A stretch of DNA of 64,000 nt from Thiomonas delicata (GTDB lineage: Bacteria; Pseudomonadota; Gammaproteobacteria; Burkholderiales; Burkholderiaceae_C). The position numbers and the translations under genes were made by a program. Under the pieces are notes generated by a model. The model was not told the origin of the DNA. It worked only from the letters and a program-made list of their open reading frames with translations, and made no database searches. The stretch spans positions 1,176,503 to 1,240,502 of the forward strand of contig NZ_LT592171.1 of NCBI RefSeq assembly GCF_900088825.1, read 5' to 3'. Positions within the stretch are counted from its first letter, which is position 1; every line of letters starts with the position of its first letter. Shown piece after piece: positions 1-10,900 of this stretch.

Positions 1-1803
1 CTTGCCGGCAAGGTGAATGGCCAGCTCGTCGATCTGAGCCACCGCATCAGCCATGACGCGCACGTCGCGATCGTCACCGATAAAGACCCCGAGGGGCTGG
101 ACATCATCCGCCACTCAACCGCCCACCTGCTTGCCTACGCGGTCAAGGAGCTGTTCCCCGAGGCACAAGTCACCATCGGACCGGTCATCGACAACGGCTT
201 CTATTACGACTTCGCCTACAAGCGCCCGTTCACGCTCGAGGACCTGGCGACGATCGAGGCCAAGATGGCCGAACTCGCTGCACGTGACGAACCCGTCGTG
301 CGCCGGGTCGTGCCCCGCGACGAGGCCGTCACCTTCTTCAAGGGTCAAGGCGAGCATTACAAGGCGGAAATCATCGCCGGCATTCCCGCTGGCGAGGATG
401 TCTCGCTTTACACCGAGGGACGCTTCACGGACCTCTGCCGCGGTCCGCATGTGCCTTCTACGGGCAGGCTTAAGGTCTTCAAGCTCATGAAGGTGGCTGG
501 CGCCTACTGGCGCGGCGATCACCATAACGAGCAGCTGCAGCGCATCTACGGCACGGCTTGGGCACGCAAGGAGGAGCAAGCCGCTTACCTGCAACGCCTG
601 GAGGAAGCCGAGCGGCGCGATCACCGCCGCCTGGGCAAGGAACTCGATTTGTTCCACTTCCAGGAAGATGGCCCCGGCCTGGCATTCTGGCATCCCAAGG
701 GTTGGGCCTTGTGGCAAGTCGTCGAGCAGTACCTGCGCCAGGTCTATCGCGATAGCGGATACCAGGAGGTGCGTTGCCCGCAAGTGCTCGATGTCAGTCT
801 GTGGAAACGGTCTGGTCACTGGGACAACTACGCCGAGAACATGTTCTTCACCGAGTCGGAAAAGCGCCAGTTCGCGCTCAAGCCGATGAATTGCCCCGGC
901 CACGTCCAGCTCTTCAACGCCGCGCTGCGCAGCTATCGCGAGCTCCCCTTGCGCTACGGCGAATTCGGGGCATGTCACCGCAACGAGCCGTCCGGAGGCC
1001 TGCACGGCCTGCTGCGCGTTCGTGGCTTTACGCAGGACGACGGACATATTTTCTGCACCGAGGACCAGATTGAATCCGAGGTCACGGCCTTCCACCGGCA
1101 GGCCATGCAGGTGTACGCCGATTTCGGCTTCACCGAAATCGACCTGAAAATCGCGCTCCGCCCGGACAAGCGCATCGGCGAGGACGCCGTGTGGGACAAG
1201 GCCGAGGCCGCCCTGCGTGCCGCGCTCGGCGCCTGCGGCGTGCGCTGGACGGAATTGCCGGGAGAGGGCGCTTTTTACGGCCCCAAGATCGAATACCACA
1301 TGAAGGATTCGATCGGCCGTGCCTGGCAAGTCGGGACCATGCAGGTGGACTTTATGATGCCGGAGCGCTTAGACGCAGACTACATCGATGAAAATTCGGT
1401 GCGCAAGCGTCCGGTCATGCTGCATCGGGCCATTGTCGGCTCCATGGAGCGTTTCATCGGCATCCTGATCGAACATCACGCCGGCGCGCTGCCCTTGTGG
1501 CTGGCGCCCATCCAGGCCGTCGTGCTCAATATCACCGACGAATCCGCCGCCTATGCGTCAGAAATCACGCAAGCGCTGAAAAAACAAGGCCTTAGAGTCG
1601 AGTCCGATTTGCGCAACGAAAAAATCACCTATAAAATCCGGGAACACTCGTTGCAAAAAATTCCTTATCTCCTCGTGGTCGGCGACAAGGAACGCGCATC
1701 GCAAGCCGTATCTGTGCGGGCGCGCGGCAACAAAGACCTGGGTGTGCTCCCTCTTGCCGAGTTTTCCCAAAGAACACGCAAGGAACTGGCTGATTTGCAA
1801 TAG
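1..1803 (+). CDS. thrS: threonyl-tRNA synthetase (5' end outside window)
   Basis: Class II synthetase charging tRNA-Thr in the cytoplasm. The frame is already open at base 1, so the true start lies upstream; about 600 residues are visible against roughly 640 in the family, so some 35-40 N-terminal residues (part of the TGS domain) are missing. Visible in order: the rest of TGS, the editing/SAD domain, and the catalytic core with the zinc site (NCPGHV near base 890, the DGH near 1040, and the HRA of motif 3 near 1423), motif 2 ([14 protein letters not shown]) and the anticodon-binding domain. It heads the usual thrS-infC-rpmI-rplT cluster, with infC 39 nt downstream. Confidence 0.97.
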   Translation, partial: LAGKVNGQLVDLSHRISHDAHVAIVTDKDPEGLDIIRHSTAHLLAYAVKELFPEAQVTIGPVIDNGFYYDFAYKRPFTLEDLATIEAKMAELAARDEPVVRRVVPRDEAVTFFKGQGEHYKAEIIAGIPAGEDVSLYTEGRFTDLCRGPHVPSTGRLKVFKLMKVAGAYWRGDHHNEQLQRIYGTAWARKEEQAAYLQRLEEAERRDHRRLGKELDLFHFQEDGPGLAFWHPKGWALWQVVEQYLRQVYRDSGYQEVRCPQVLDVSLWKRSGHWDNYAENMFFTESEKRQFALKPMNCPGHVQLFNAALRSYRELPLRYGEFGACHRNEPSGGLHGLLRVRGFTQDDGHIFCTEDQIESEVTAFHRQAMQVYADFGFTEIDLKIALRPDKRIGEDAVWDKAEAALRAALGACGVRWTELPGEGAFYGPKIEYHMKDSIGRAWQVGTMQVDFMMPERLDADYIDENSVRKRPVMLHRAIVGSMERFIGILIEHHAGALPLWLAPIQAVVLNITDESAAYASEITQALKKQGLRVESDLRNEKITYKIREHSLQKIPYLLVVGDKERASQAVSVRARGNKDLGVLPLAEFSQRTRKELADLQ

Positions 1804-1842
1804 CCGGGAGCACAGTTGTCCACCGCATTGAAAGGTTGAACC

Positions 1843-2388
1843 ATCGCTACTGTACAGAGCCGCAACGCCCCGGAAAAAAGGGCTCACCGCCTCAATCGTG
1901 AAATTTCTGTGCCTGAAGTTCGTCTATCCGGCGAAGACAACGAGGCGCTTGGCATCGTGTCCATCACCGAGGCCTTGCGCTTGGCCGAAGAGCAGGGCGT
2001 CGATCTGGTCGAGATCGCCCCGACGGCCACGCCGCCCGTCTGCCGCTTGATGGACTATGGCAAGTTCAAATATCAGGAACAGAAAAAATCTCACGAGGCC
2101 AAGCTCAAGCAAAAACAAATCCAGATCAAGGAAGTCAAGTTCCGCCCAGCCACCGACGAAGGTGATTATCTGATTAAAATCAGGAACTTGAAGCGCTTTC
2201 TTGACGACGGGGACAAGGCCAAGGTTTCGCTGCGCTTTCGCGGACGTGAAATTACCCACCAAGACATTGGCATGCGCTTGTTGGAGCGCGTGCGGGATGA
2301 CCTGGAGCCGCATGGTCAAGTCGAGCAGATGCCAAGACTCGAAGGACGTCAGATGATCATGGTTCTGACGCCCCGCAAGAAGAAATAA
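1843..2388 (+). CDS. infC: translation initiation factor IF-3, ATC start
   Basis: IF-3 binds the 30S subunit and discriminates against non-canonical start codons and wrong initiator tRNA. The first ATG/GTG/TTG in the frame (GTG at 1909) would remove the conserved N-terminal segment [12 protein letters not shown] at 1843, with an AAAGG Shine-Dalgarno at 1831-1835, restores an N-terminus of family type and gives 181 residues, the normal length. The protein shows the N-domain with EVRL and LGIVS, a Lys-rich linker and the C-domain with VKFRP and the GREITH segment. A rare start codon is a known feature of infC and lets IF-3 repress its own synthesis. Confidence 0.95.
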   Translation: MATVQSRNAPEKRAHRLNREISVPEVRLSGEDNEALGIVSITEALRLAEEQGVDLVEIAPTATPPVCRLMDYGKFKYQEQKKSHEAKLKQKQIQIKEVKFRPATDEGDYLIKIRNLKRFLDDGDKAKVSLRFRGREITHQDIGMRLLERVRDDLEPHGQVEQMPRLEGRQMIMVLTPRKKK

Positions 2389-2413
2389 CAGCGCAAGCTG
2401 TAACGATCCGTCC

Positions 2414-2474
2414 CGCAGATCTTGTCGATCTGCGTGCGGTATACAGCAGGGATTGCCGTTGGCGAACCCTGCTG
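2414..2474 (+). promoter_or_regulatory. two perfect hairpins between infC and rpmI
   Basis: In the 161-nt gap there is an 8-bp stem (2414-2421 with 2427-2434, loop TTGTC) and a second 8-bp stem (CAGCAGGG 2444-2451 with CCCTGCTG 2467-2474). Neither is followed by a T-run, so they do not look like terminators. In E. coli L20 represses rpmI-rplT by binding structured RNA in this same region, so these hairpins are candidates for an L20 operator. That role is inferred from position only. Confidence 0.4.
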
Positions 2475-2549
2475 ATGACAAGTGGGCGTGGGCTCAAGTG
2501 CTGCAACAAACAGCCGCCTGCGTACATATCAACCTCAATGGAGCTTTCA

Positions 2550-2747
2550 ATGCCCAAGATGAAAACCAAAAAAAGCGCGGCCAAGCGCTTTCGTGTCCGC
2601 CCGGGCGGCACGGTCAAGCGCGGCCAGGCTTTCAAGCGTCACATCCTTACGAAGAAATCGACCAAGCGCAAACGTCAGCTTCGCGGCGCCACCGATGTGC
2701 ACGCCACGAACATGGGCCATATCGCCCAGATGATGCCGTTCGCCTGA
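2550..2747 (+). CDS. rpmI: 50S ribosomal protein L35
   Basis: Small basic protein of the large ribosomal subunit, 65 residues, the normal family size. It starts [14 protein letters not shown] and contains the GHIAQMMPF-type C-terminus. The ATG at 2550 has a GGAG Shine-Dalgarno at 2540-2543; an in-frame ATG at 2475 would add 25 residues unlike any L35. rplT follows 41 nt downstream and the two are almost certainly co-transcribed. Confidence 0.97.
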   Translation: MPKMKTKKSAAKRFRVRPGGTVKRGQAFKRHILTKKSTKRKRQLRGATDVHATNMGHIAQMMPFA

Positions 2748-2788
2748 GCCCGCGGGCTCTTGTCTTTAGCTGATGAAGGAGTGATCAA

Positions 2789-3145
2789 ATGCCTCGCGTC
2801 AAACGTGGTGTAACGGCTCGCGCCCGCCACAAGAAAGTTCTGGATCAGGCCAAGGGTTTCCGCGGCCGCCGCAAAAACGTCTTCCGCATCGCCAAGCAGG
2901 CGGTGATGAAGGCCGGTCAATACGCCTACCGTGACCGCCGCGCCAAGAAGCGCGAATTCCGCGCGCTGTGGATCACGCGCATCAACGCGGCAGTGCGTGA
3001 ATTCGGCATGAGCTACAGCGTGTTCATGAACGGCATGAAAAAAGCCGCGATTGAAATCGATCGCAAGGTGCTGGCCGAAATGGCCGTCAACGACGCCGCC
3101 GCTTTTGGCAAGATCGTCGAGCAGGTCAAGGCCAGGCTGGCCTGA
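2789..3145 (+). CDS. rplT: 50S ribosomal protein L20
   Basis: Early-assembly 23S rRNA-binding protein, 118 residues. The N-terminal basic tail ([15 protein letters not shown]) and the [17 protein letters not shown] segment are typical, as is the compact helical C-terminus. An AAGGAG Shine-Dalgarno sits 8 nt before the ATG. In enterobacteria L20 is also the translational repressor of rpmI-rplT. A candidate attenuator lies between this gene and pheS. Confidence 0.97.
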   Translation: MPRVKRGVTARARHKKVLDQAKGFRGRRKNVFRIAKQAVMKAGQYAYRDRRAKKREFRALWITRINAAVREFGMSYSVFMNGMKKAAIEIDRKVLAEMAVNDAAAFGKIVEQVKARLA

Positions 3146-3150
3146 GTCCC

Positions 3151-3224
3151 ATGACCGCCGGATGGGCCCGTTCGGGCCCATCCGGCTCGTTGTTTTCGAG
3201 GCCTGGTCGATCCGGGCCTTTTTT
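3151..3224 (+). promoter_or_regulatory. candidate pheST attenuator leader
   Basis: A perfect 12-bp hairpin with loop GTTC (3158-3169 with 3174-3185) precedes a terminator hairpin. GGCCCG at 3165-3170 could instead pair with CGGGCC at 3213-3218 inside the terminator, giving mutually exclusive folds. A short frame from ATG 3151 crosses the region and has a Phe TTT codon at 3193-3195, just before the terminator's left arm; it continues out of frame into pheS. E. coli pheST is attenuated from the same position by the pheM leader peptide. The ATG lacks a convincing Shine-Dalgarno, so the leader-peptide idea is tentative. Confidence 0.45.
3199..3224 (+). terminator. rho-independent terminator or attenuator before pheS
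   Basis: An 8-bp stem (AGGCCTGG 3199-3206 with CCGGGCCT 3212-3219, one G-U pair) with a 5-nt loop runs directly into six T residues at 3219-3224. It lies 38 nt before the pheS ATG, so either pheST has its own downstream promoter or read-through is regulated here. Confidence 0.7.
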
Positions 3225-3262
3225 CTCGCTGTCGCTTCAGCATCTTCTCGAGTCTCCACACC

Positions 3263-4312
3263 ATGACGGAACTGCAGGATCTGGTGCATCGGGCCCAATC
3301 GGAGTTCGCGGCCATCTCGAATTCGGCCGAGCTTGAAAACGCGAAGGCCCGCTATCTCGGCAAGACCGGCGCGATCACGGCACTGATGAAGGAACTGGCT
3401 CAACTGCCGCCCGAGATCAGGCGCGAACGCGGCGCCATCATCAACCAAGCCAAGCAGGGTATCGAGCTGGCGCTGCAGCAGCGACGCGATGCCTTGGACG
3501 AGGCAGAGCTTCAAGCCAGGCTGGCGGCCCAGGCCATCGATGTCACGCTGCCGGGAAGAGGTCAGCGGGGCGCAGGCCTGCATCCGGTGACGCGGTCATG
3601 GATGCGCATCGAGTCCATCTTCAATTCCATCGGCTTCGACGTGGCCGATGGCCCGGAAATCGAGGACGATTGGTCGAATTTCACGGCGCTGAATTCGCCG
3701 CAGAACCATCCGGCTCGCTCGATGCAGGACACCTTCTACGTGGATGTGCAGGACGGGCGCGGCCAGCCGCTGCTGCTGCGCACCCATACTTCCCCGATGC
3801 AGGTGCGCTATGCGAGGGCGCATGTGCAGCGGCATGCCGGCATGACGGAGATGCCCGACATCAAGGTCATCGCCCCGGGCCGCACCTACAGGGTCGACAG
3901 CGATGCGACCCATTCGCCGATGTTTCATCAGTTCGAAGGGCTGTGGATCGGCAAGAACGTGTCTCTGGCCGACCTCAAGGGCGTCTACACGGGTTTTCTG
4001 CAGACCTTCTTCGAGCGGGATGACATGACCCTGCGTTTTCGCCCGTCCTATTTCCCCTTCACCGAGCCCTCGGCGGAAATCGACATGATGTTCGACAGCG
4101 GTCCGCTCAAGGGGCGTTGGCTCGAAATCTCGGGCGCCGGACAGGTTCATCCCCACGTCGTGCGCAATTTCGGACTCGACCCCGAGCAATACATCGGCTT
4201 TGCCTTCGGCTCAGGCATCGAGCGCCTGACCATGCTGCGCTACGGCATCGCCGACCTGCGCTTGTTCTATGCCGGCGATCTGCGCTTTCTCGAGCAGTTC
4301 AATCCGGCTTGA
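3263..4312 (+). CDS. pheS: phenylalanyl-tRNA synthetase alpha subunit
   Basis: Catalytic subunit of the (alpha-beta)2 enzyme that charges tRNA-Phe. At 349 residues it has an N-terminal coiled-coil tRNA-binding arm (about residues 1-100) followed by the class II core: motif 1 around [14 protein letters not shown], motif 2 with the acceptor-recognition stretch [10 protein letters not shown], and motif 3 [18 protein letters not shown] near the C-terminus. pheT follows 54 nt downstream. Expression probably depends on the attenuator-like leader upstream. Confidence 0.97.
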   Translation: MTELQDLVHRAQSEFAAISNSAELENAKARYLGKTGAITALMKELAQLPPEIRRERGAIINQAKQGIELALQQRRDALDEAELQARLAAQAIDVTLPGRGQRGAGLHPVTRSWMRIESIFNSIGFDVADGPEIEDDWSNFTALNSPQNHPARSMQDTFYVDVQDGRGQPLLLRTHTSPMQVRYARAHVQRHAGMTEMPDIKVIAPGRTYRVDSDATHSPMFHQFEGLWIGKNVSLADLKGVYTGFLQTFFERDDMTLRFRPSYFPFTEPSAEIDMMFDSGPLKGRWLEISGAGQVHPHVVRNFGLDPEQYIGFAFGSGIERLTMLRYGIADLRLFYAGDLRFLEQFNPA

Positions 4313-4366
4313 CGCTGCAGTTTCCGTACAAGGGCCTTTTCTCAATCTCCTACCGATTTCCCGCCC

Positions 4367-6799
4367 ATGCAAGTGCCTGAATCCTGGCTGCGCCAATTTT
4401 GCAGTCCAGACTTGAGCAGTGAACAAATCGCCGACAGCCTGACCATGGCTGGCCTGGAGGTCGAAGACATGCGCAGTGCCGCACCTCCATTCAGCGGCGT
4501 GGTGGTCGGCGAAGTCCTGAAGATCGATCCGCATCCGGATGCGGATCGGCTGCGCGTGTGCCTGGTCGGCGTGGGCGGCGATGCGCCTTTGCAAATCGTC
4601 TGCGGAGCGCCGAACGTCGCAGTCGGCATGAAGGCGCCATGCGCACGCATCGGCGCCATCCTCCCGCCCGCTGCGGACGGTGGCCGGCCGCTGCACATCG
4701 GTCCGGCCACCATGCGCGGCGTGTCCTCTCAGGGCATGTTGTGTTCGGCAAAGGAACTTGGCCTGTCCTCGGATCACGCCGGACTGCTCGGCCTCCAGCC
4801 GGATCTGAAGCCGGGTTTGGATCTGCGTCAGGCGCTCGATCTGGACGATTGCATTTTCACCATCAAGCTCACGCCGAACCTTGGCCATTGCCTGAGCGTG
4901 TTCGGCGTGGCGCGCGAACTCGCGGCCGTGACCGGAGCCCCTCTCGTACAGCCGCAATTTCCCGCGATCCCTCCCGCCATTGCCGACACGCTGCCGGTAC
5001 ACATCGCGGCGGCTGATTTGTGCGGACGCTTTTCCGGACGCGTGATCCGCGGCGTCAATGCTCACGCCACGACACCGGCCTGGATGCGTCAGCGCCTGGA
5101 GCGGGCTGGACAACGCAGCATCTCGGCCCTGGTGGACATTTCCAACTACATCATGCTCGAGCTCGGGCGGCCTTCGCATGTGTTCGATCTCGACAAGATC
5201 GAGGGCGGCCTCGAGGTCCGCTGGGGCCGGGCGGGGGAATCGCTCGAACTGCTCAACGGCCAGACCGTGGAGGTGGATGAACGGGTTGGCGTCATTGCCG
5301 CCGGGCGCGGCATCGAGTCGCTGGCGGGCATCATGGGGGGCGAGGCCACCGCAGTTACGCTCGACACGCGCAATGTGTACGTCGAAGCCGCTTTCTGGTG
5401 GCCCGACGCCATTCGTGGCCGTGTCCGCCGCTATAACTTTTCCACCGACGCCGCAGCACGTTTTGAGCGCGGGGTGGACTACGCGACGACGGTGCAGCAC
5501 GCCGAACGCATCACCCAGCTCATTCTGGAGATCTGCGGCGGTCAGGCCGGCCCGATGAGCGACCAGCAGATCGCGCTTCCCGAGCGCAAGCCGGTGCGCA
5601 TGCGCATGGCCCGTTGCGCAAAGGTCATCGGCATGGCCATTGGCGCCGACGATGCCGCCAAGATCTTTACGCGTTTGGGGCTCCCGTTCCGGCAAGAAGG
5701 CCAGGCGCACGACGCCACGTTCATCGTCGAGCCGCCCAGCTATCGCTTCGATCTGGAGATCGAGGAGGATTTGATCGAGGAAGTGGCACGCATCCACGGC
5801 TATGCCCGCATCCCGGCGGCCCCGCCGCTCGCCTCGGCGCGCATGCTGCCGGCGACCGAGGGCCGGCGCAGCATGCATCAGTTGCGGCTGAAGCTGGCGA
5901 ATCTCGCCTACCAGGAAACCATCTCGTTCAGCTTTGCCGAACCCGAGTGGGAGGCAGATCTGGCGGGCAATGCGGATCCGATCCGGTTGCTCAATCCCAT
6001 TGCCGCACAGGCCAGCGTCATGCGGAGCACGCTGCTCGGCAGCCTGCTTCAAACCCTGCGCCTGAATCTCAATCACAAGGCGCGCCGCGTGCGCATCTTT
6101 GAATTGGGCCGCGTTTTTCTGCGTAGTCAGCGACTGGCGGACCCAACCCAGCCTGGCGGCCTGGATCAACCCACGCGCATCGGCGGGCTAGCCTACGGCC
6201 CCATCTGGCCCACAGGATGGGCGCAGCCCGAGCGTCTGGTCGATTTCTTCGATGTCAAGGGCGACGTCGAGCAGCTCTGCGCAGGTTCTGGCCGGTTGCG
6301 CTTCGAACCCAACCGCCATCCCGCGTTGCACCCGGGACGCTGTGCGGCAGTCCTGCTGGACGAACAGGTCGTCGGCACGCTCGGCGAACTGCATCCACGG
6401 CTGGTGCTCAAATATGGCCTGCACCATGCGCCCATCGTGTTTGAGCTCGATGCCGCGATACTGCAGCACCAAGCCATGCCGTCATTGCAGCCCGTTGCCC
6501 GCACGCCCGCGGCGCAGCGCGATCTGGCCTTCGTGCTCGACCCCGCGATTTCCGCGGCCCGCTTCTTGCGCGTGGTCGATACGGCCCGTGCGACGGATGC
6601 ACGCTGCGGCATCATCGCCAAGAGCGTCATCTTCGATGTCTTCCAGCCGCGGGAACAAGAAAGCATGCCAGGCAAGAGCGTTGCGCTGCGCCTGACGCTG
6701 CAAGCGGATGAAACACTGACCGACGCGCAGGCTGACGCCGCGTGCGCCGGCATCGTCGAAGCCATGCAACGGGAACTGGGCGCACGGCTTCGCGCCTGA
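4367..6799 (+). CDS. pheT: phenylalanyl-tRNA synthetase beta subunit
   Basis: Structural and editing subunit of PheRS, 810 residues, a normal size. Domains in order: EMAP/OB tRNA-binding module (about 40-150, with [18 protein letters not shown]), B3/B4 editing domain (about 210-390), B5 domain (about 400-475), the catalytic-like core, and the C-terminal ferredoxin-fold anticodon-binding domain (about 710-810). ATG 4367 gives [11 protein letters not shown], the standard N-terminus. ihfA follows 35 nt later, as in many proteobacteria. Confidence 0.97.
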   Translation: MQVPESWLRQFCSPDLSSEQIADSLTMAGLEVEDMRSAAPPFSGVVVGEVLKIDPHPDADRLRVCLVGVGGDAPLQIVCGAPNVAVGMKAPCARIGAILPPAADGGRPLHIGPATMRGVSSQGMLCSAKELGLSSDHAGLLGLQPDLKPGLDLRQALDLDDCIFTIKLTPNLGHCLSVFGVARELAAVTGAPLVQPQFPAIPPAIADTLPVHIAAADLCGRFSGRVIRGVNAHATTPAWMRQRLERAGQRSISALVDISNYIMLELGRPSHVFDLDKIEGGLEVRWGRAGESLELLNGQTVEVDERVGVIAAGRGIESLAGIMGGEATAVTLDTRNVYVEAAFWWPDAIRGRVRRYNFSTDAAARFERGVDYATTVQHAERITQLILEICGGQAGPMSDQQIALPERKPVRMRMARCAKVIGMAIGADDAAKIFTRLGLPFRQEGQAHDATFIVEPPSYRFDLEIEEDLIEEVARIHGYARIPAAPPLASARMLPATEGRRSMHQLRLKLANLAYQETISFSFAEPEWEADLAGNADPIRLLNPIAAQASVMRSTLLGSLLQTLRLNLNHKARRVRIFELGRVFLRSQRLADPTQPGGLDQPTRIGGLAYGPIWPTGWAQPERLVDFFDVKGDVEQLCAGSGRLRFEPNRHPALHPGRCAAVLLDEQVVGTLGELHPRLVLKYGLHHAPIVFELDAAILQHQAMPSLQPVARTPAAQRDLAFVLDPAISAARFLRVVDTARATDARCGIIAKSVIFDVFQPREQESMPGKSVALRLTLQADETLTDAQADAACAGIVEAMQRELGARLRA

Positions 6800-6834
6800 G
6801 CAAGGCTCAAAGCTCATTTCGGGAAATTGCGATC

Positions 6835-7167
6835 ATGGAAAAACTAGTCACCAATCTGCTGACCCCCAGCCTGACCAAGGCCGAGCTGTCCGAATTGCTT
6901 TACGAGCGCATCGGTTTGAATAAACGGGAATCCAAGGACATGGTGGATGCCTTCTTCGACCTCATCCGCGAAACCTTGGCCTCCGGGCATGACGTGAAGC
7001 TGTCGAATTTCGGCAATTTCCAGTTGCGTGACAAAGCGCAGCGTCCGGGACGCAATCCGCGTACCGGAGAGATCATTCCCATTCAGGCCAGACGCGTGGT
7101 GACCTTTCATCCCAGCCAAAAATTCAAGGAACAGCTGCAAAACCAACTGGAAATCGAGGAGCATTGA
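6835..7167 (+). CDS. ihfA: integration host factor subunit alpha
   Basis: DNA-bending nucleoid protein that pairs with IHF beta and shapes promoters, recombination sites and origins. It is 110 residues from ATG 6835. The beta-arm with the conserved proline ([20 protein letters not shown]) inserts into the minor groove, and [13 protein letters not shown] marks the DNABII family. The in-frame upstream start at 6742 lies inside pheT and would add an unrelated 31-residue tail. The pheT-ihfA-merR order is widely conserved. Confidence 0.96.
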   Translation: MEKLVTNLLTPSLTKAELSELLYERIGLNKRESKDMVDAFFDLIRETLASGHDVKLSNFGNFQLRDKAQRPGRNPRTGEIIPIQARRVVTFHPSQKFKEQLQNQLEIEEH

Positions 7168-7288
7168 ATGCCCATGGATCGGCGGGCGATCTCGGCGGCA
7201 ATCAGCGGCCGGTTTGTCCCGGCCATGGCCCGCCCCGTATAGTTGACGTACAACTTCCGCAACAACCTGCCCGGCTTGACTCGCAGCC

Positions 7289-7747
7289 ATGAACGCGTCC
7301 ACGGCATTGCCTCCGATTCCGTCCAAGCGCTACTTCACCATCGGTGAGGTCAGCGAGTTGTGCGGCGTCAAGTCGCACGTGTTGCGCTACTGGGAGCAGG
7401 AATTCAGCCAGTTGCGGCCCATGAAGCGCCGCGGAAACCGACGTTATTACCAGCACCATGAAGTGCTGCTGATCCGCCGTATCCGCGAACTTCTGTATGA
7501 GCAGGGCTTCACCATCCACGGCGCACGCGCCAAACTGTCGCAGGGGGAGGCCCAGACGCACGAACCCGCACTCGCGGCGACCGAACCGCAGTCGCAGCCC
7601 GCCGCCGTGCAGGCCAATGGCGTGGCTTCAGACGCGCACCCCGCGCCCCGCTTGCCGTGCGGCGAGCCCGAAATTTGGCCGGTGGCGATGCGGGACGATC
7701 TACGCAGTCAATTGCTTGCGCTCAGATCTCTCCTGAGCCTCGAATAA
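7289..7747 (+). CDS. MerR-family transcriptional regulator
   Basis: 152 residues. The N-terminal winged helix-turn-helix (about 14-80: YFTIGEVSELCGVKSHVLRYWEQEF, then RRYYQHHEVLLIRRIRELLYEQGFTIHGARAKL) is clear MerR type. The rest is Ala/Pro/Gln-rich and ends in a short Leu-rich helix. It has none of the cysteine effector ligands of metal-responsive MerR proteins, so the signal is unknown. A copy next to ihfA and ahead of tRNA-Pro is common in proteobacteria; its target promoters are not evident from this window. Confidence 0.85.
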   Translation: MNASTALPPIPSKRYFTIGEVSELCGVKSHVLRYWEQEFSQLRPMKRRGNRRYYQHHEVLLIRRIRELLYEQGFTIHGARAKLSQGEAQTHEPALAATEPQSQPAAVQANGVASDAHPAPRLPCGEPEIWPVAMRDDLRSQLLALRSLLSLE

Positions 7748-7773
7748 TCTGCTATATTTATTGGCTTGGTCGA

Positions 7774-7850
<77 letters not shown>

Positions 7851-7959
7851 ATAAGAGTGGTGTCTTCGTGGCGAATACCAGGCGCCGGCAACCGAGGCAT
7901 TCCACACCCGTTCGTGCACACGGACGCGGGCCGAGCCGATGCGCCGGCTCTGTTCGGCA

Positions 7960-10900
7960 TCACCCGATCGTCATCAGACTGGCGTTGCCGCCGGCGGCCG
8001 CCGTGTTGACGCTGATGACCCGCTCGCGGAGCAGCATTTCAAGCGGGTAGTCCATCTGCGTGAGACCGTCACGTGGCAGTGCGTAAACCGGCACCACCGC
8101 ATGGGTGTAGTGCGCCAATTCGCTTTGAAAAGCAAGAAGCCCGGCGGGATCGCCGTGGTAGAGCGCAGCGTCGGGCGTCGCGTCTTGCGATGCGAGGTGG
8201 ATATGGTCGCGCAGCGTGGAGGGCAGTAGCGCGGAGACGGCGTCGACGGCCTTGCCTGAAATCAGCGCGACGTTGGCCGTGGCCAGCGCGGCACCGATCT
8301 GCCGCAGCAAAGCGTCTTGCGTGTCGGCGCGGCACAAAATCGCACCCCGTGCCTCGAGCCCGTACTGGTTCTGCTCGCCAACCGGTCCTGGCAGCACGGT
8401 CATCTGGCGCGCCGGGGCCTGGGCTGCGTAGGTGTGCAGCGCCGCGGTCTCGACTCCCTGGTCTTCGAGGGCTTTGATGAGATCCAGCAGAGGCTGCGGT
8501 GGTTGAGCCGTCGGCAAGCATGGCCCGGAACCGGGCGCGATCAATCGGCGCAGATAAAGCGGGCCCCCTGCCTTTGGCCCGGTGCCCGAGCGGGAATGCC
8601 CGCCAAAGGGCTGCACGCCGACCACCGCGCCGATGATGTTGCGATTGACGTAAATATTGCCGGCGCTGATGCGTGAGGTCACGTGCGCGATGGTTTCGTC
8701 GATGCGGCTATGAATGCCGAACGTCAAACCATAGCCCAGCGCGTTGACGGCGTCGATGGCGGCATCGAGCTCGCCGCGCTGATAGCGCAGGACGTGCAGC
8801 ACCGGCCCGAAGACCTCGCGCCCGAGGACGTCGATCGACGGAATCTCGATGATCGTGGGGGGGACGAAATAGCCGTGGCGCGCATCTTGCGGCAGTTCGG
8901 AAGCGCTGACCTTGAAGCCGCGGCCGCGCATCGCCTCGATATGCGCGGTGATGGTGTCTCGCGCTTCGGCACTGATGACCGGACCCACGTCGGTGCTGAG
9001 CCGATCGGGTCGGCCGATGGCGAGTTCGGCGGTTGCGCCAAGCAGCATCTCCAGCAGACGGGGGGCGATGTCGTTCTGCACCAGCACGATGCGCAACGCC
9101 GAACAGCGCTGCCCGGCGGAGTCGAAGGCCGAAGCGACGATATCGGTCACGGCCTGCTCGGGCAAGGCGGACGAGTCGATCACCATGGCGTTTTGTCCGC
9201 CCGTTTCGGCGATCAGGGGAATGGGCAGGCCCTGGGCGTCGAGATGGCTGGCAAGTTGTGACTGAATCAGGCGCGCCACCTCGGTGGAGCCGGTGAACAT
9301 CACGCCACGGACACGCGCATCGGCAACCAGCGCCGCGCCAACGCGACCATCGCCCGGAAGCAATTGCAGCGCGCCTGCCGGAACCCCGGCTTCCAGAAGC
9401 ACATGCGCGGCACAGCTGGCAATGAGCGGGGTTTCCTCGGCCGGTTTCGCCAGGACGACGTTGCCCGCGGCCAAGGCGGCGGCGATTTGTCCGGTGAAAA
9501 TTGCCAAGGGGAAATTCCACGGGCTGATGGCCACGACCGGACCGAGCGGGCGCTGTACGGCATTGTGAAACTGCGACGACACCTGGGCCGCGTAATAGCG
9601 CAGGAAGTCGGCCGCTTCGCGCACTTCACCAATGGCCGCAGGCAGGGTTTTGCCGGCTTCGCGCACGATCAATCCCACCAGCTTGGGAAGCCGCTCTTCG
9701 AGAAGATCGGCCGCACGGCGCAGAATCGCCGCGCGATCCTGCGCCGGCGTGGCCTGCCAGACGGGCGCCGCCTGCAGCGCGAAGGTGAAGGCCGTATCGA
9801 TCAAGGCAGGATCGGTTTCGATGACCTGGCCCACCGTATCGCGCAGATCGGCCGGGTTGAGGACCGGACGCGCCTGGCCTTGCACTTCGCCGCCGCCCAG
9901 AATGGGACGTGCCAGCCACGTCATCTCTAACCCTGCAAGCCCAGCCGAGGCCAGCGAGCCCAAGCGCTGCTCGTTGCTGAGATCGAGCCCGGCGGAATTT
10001 TCGCGGGCAAAACCGAACAGCGCGCGCGGCAGCACGATCTTTTCATGCCCAGCCCCCAGCGGCACCACGCTGCTGGCCAGTTCGACGGGGTCGGCGACGA
10101 TGTCGTCTAGACTCAGTTTCGGGTCGTTGATCTGGTGGACGAACGAGGTGTTGGCTCCGTTCTCGAGCAGCCTGCGCACAAGATAGGCGAGCAGGGTTTC
10201 GTGCGTACCCACGGGCGCATAGATGCGACAGGGGCGGTTCAGGGCCTCGGGTCCGACGACTTCCTCGTACAGCGGCTCGCCCATGCCGTGCAGGCACTGG
10301 AACTCGTACTGGCCGATGTAGAAATTTTCTCCCGCCATCGCATGAATGGCGGCAACGGTGTGCGCATTGTGCGTGGCGAATTGCGGGAAGACGGCGCTTG
10401 GCGCAGCCAGCAGCTTGCGCGCGCAGGCCAGGTACGAGATGTCGGTGTGCACCTTGCGTGTGAAGACGGGAAAGCCTTCGAGGCCGTCGATCTGTGCGCG
10501 CTTGATCTCGGAATCCCAGTACGCGCCCTTGACCAGCCGCACCATCAAACGTCGCTGCGAGCGGTGTGCAAGGTCGATGAGAAAGTCCAGCACGAAGGGC
10601 GCACGCTTCTGGTAGGCCTGGACCACAAAACCGATGCCATTCCACCCCTGAAGCGCCGGATCGAAGCACAGGCTTTCCAGCAAATCCAGCGACATTTCGA
10701 GTCGGTCGGCTTCCTCGGCGTCGATGTTCAGCCCGATGTCATAGTCGCGCGCCAGGCGCGCAAGCCGCAGCAGACGCGGCAGCAATTCGTCCACGACGCG
10801 CTGGCGTTGCGCGCGTACATAGCGGGGATGCAAGGCGGAGAGCTTGATCGAAATGCCTGGTCCTTCGTAGATGCCCCGACGCTGCGCGGCCTTGCCTATC

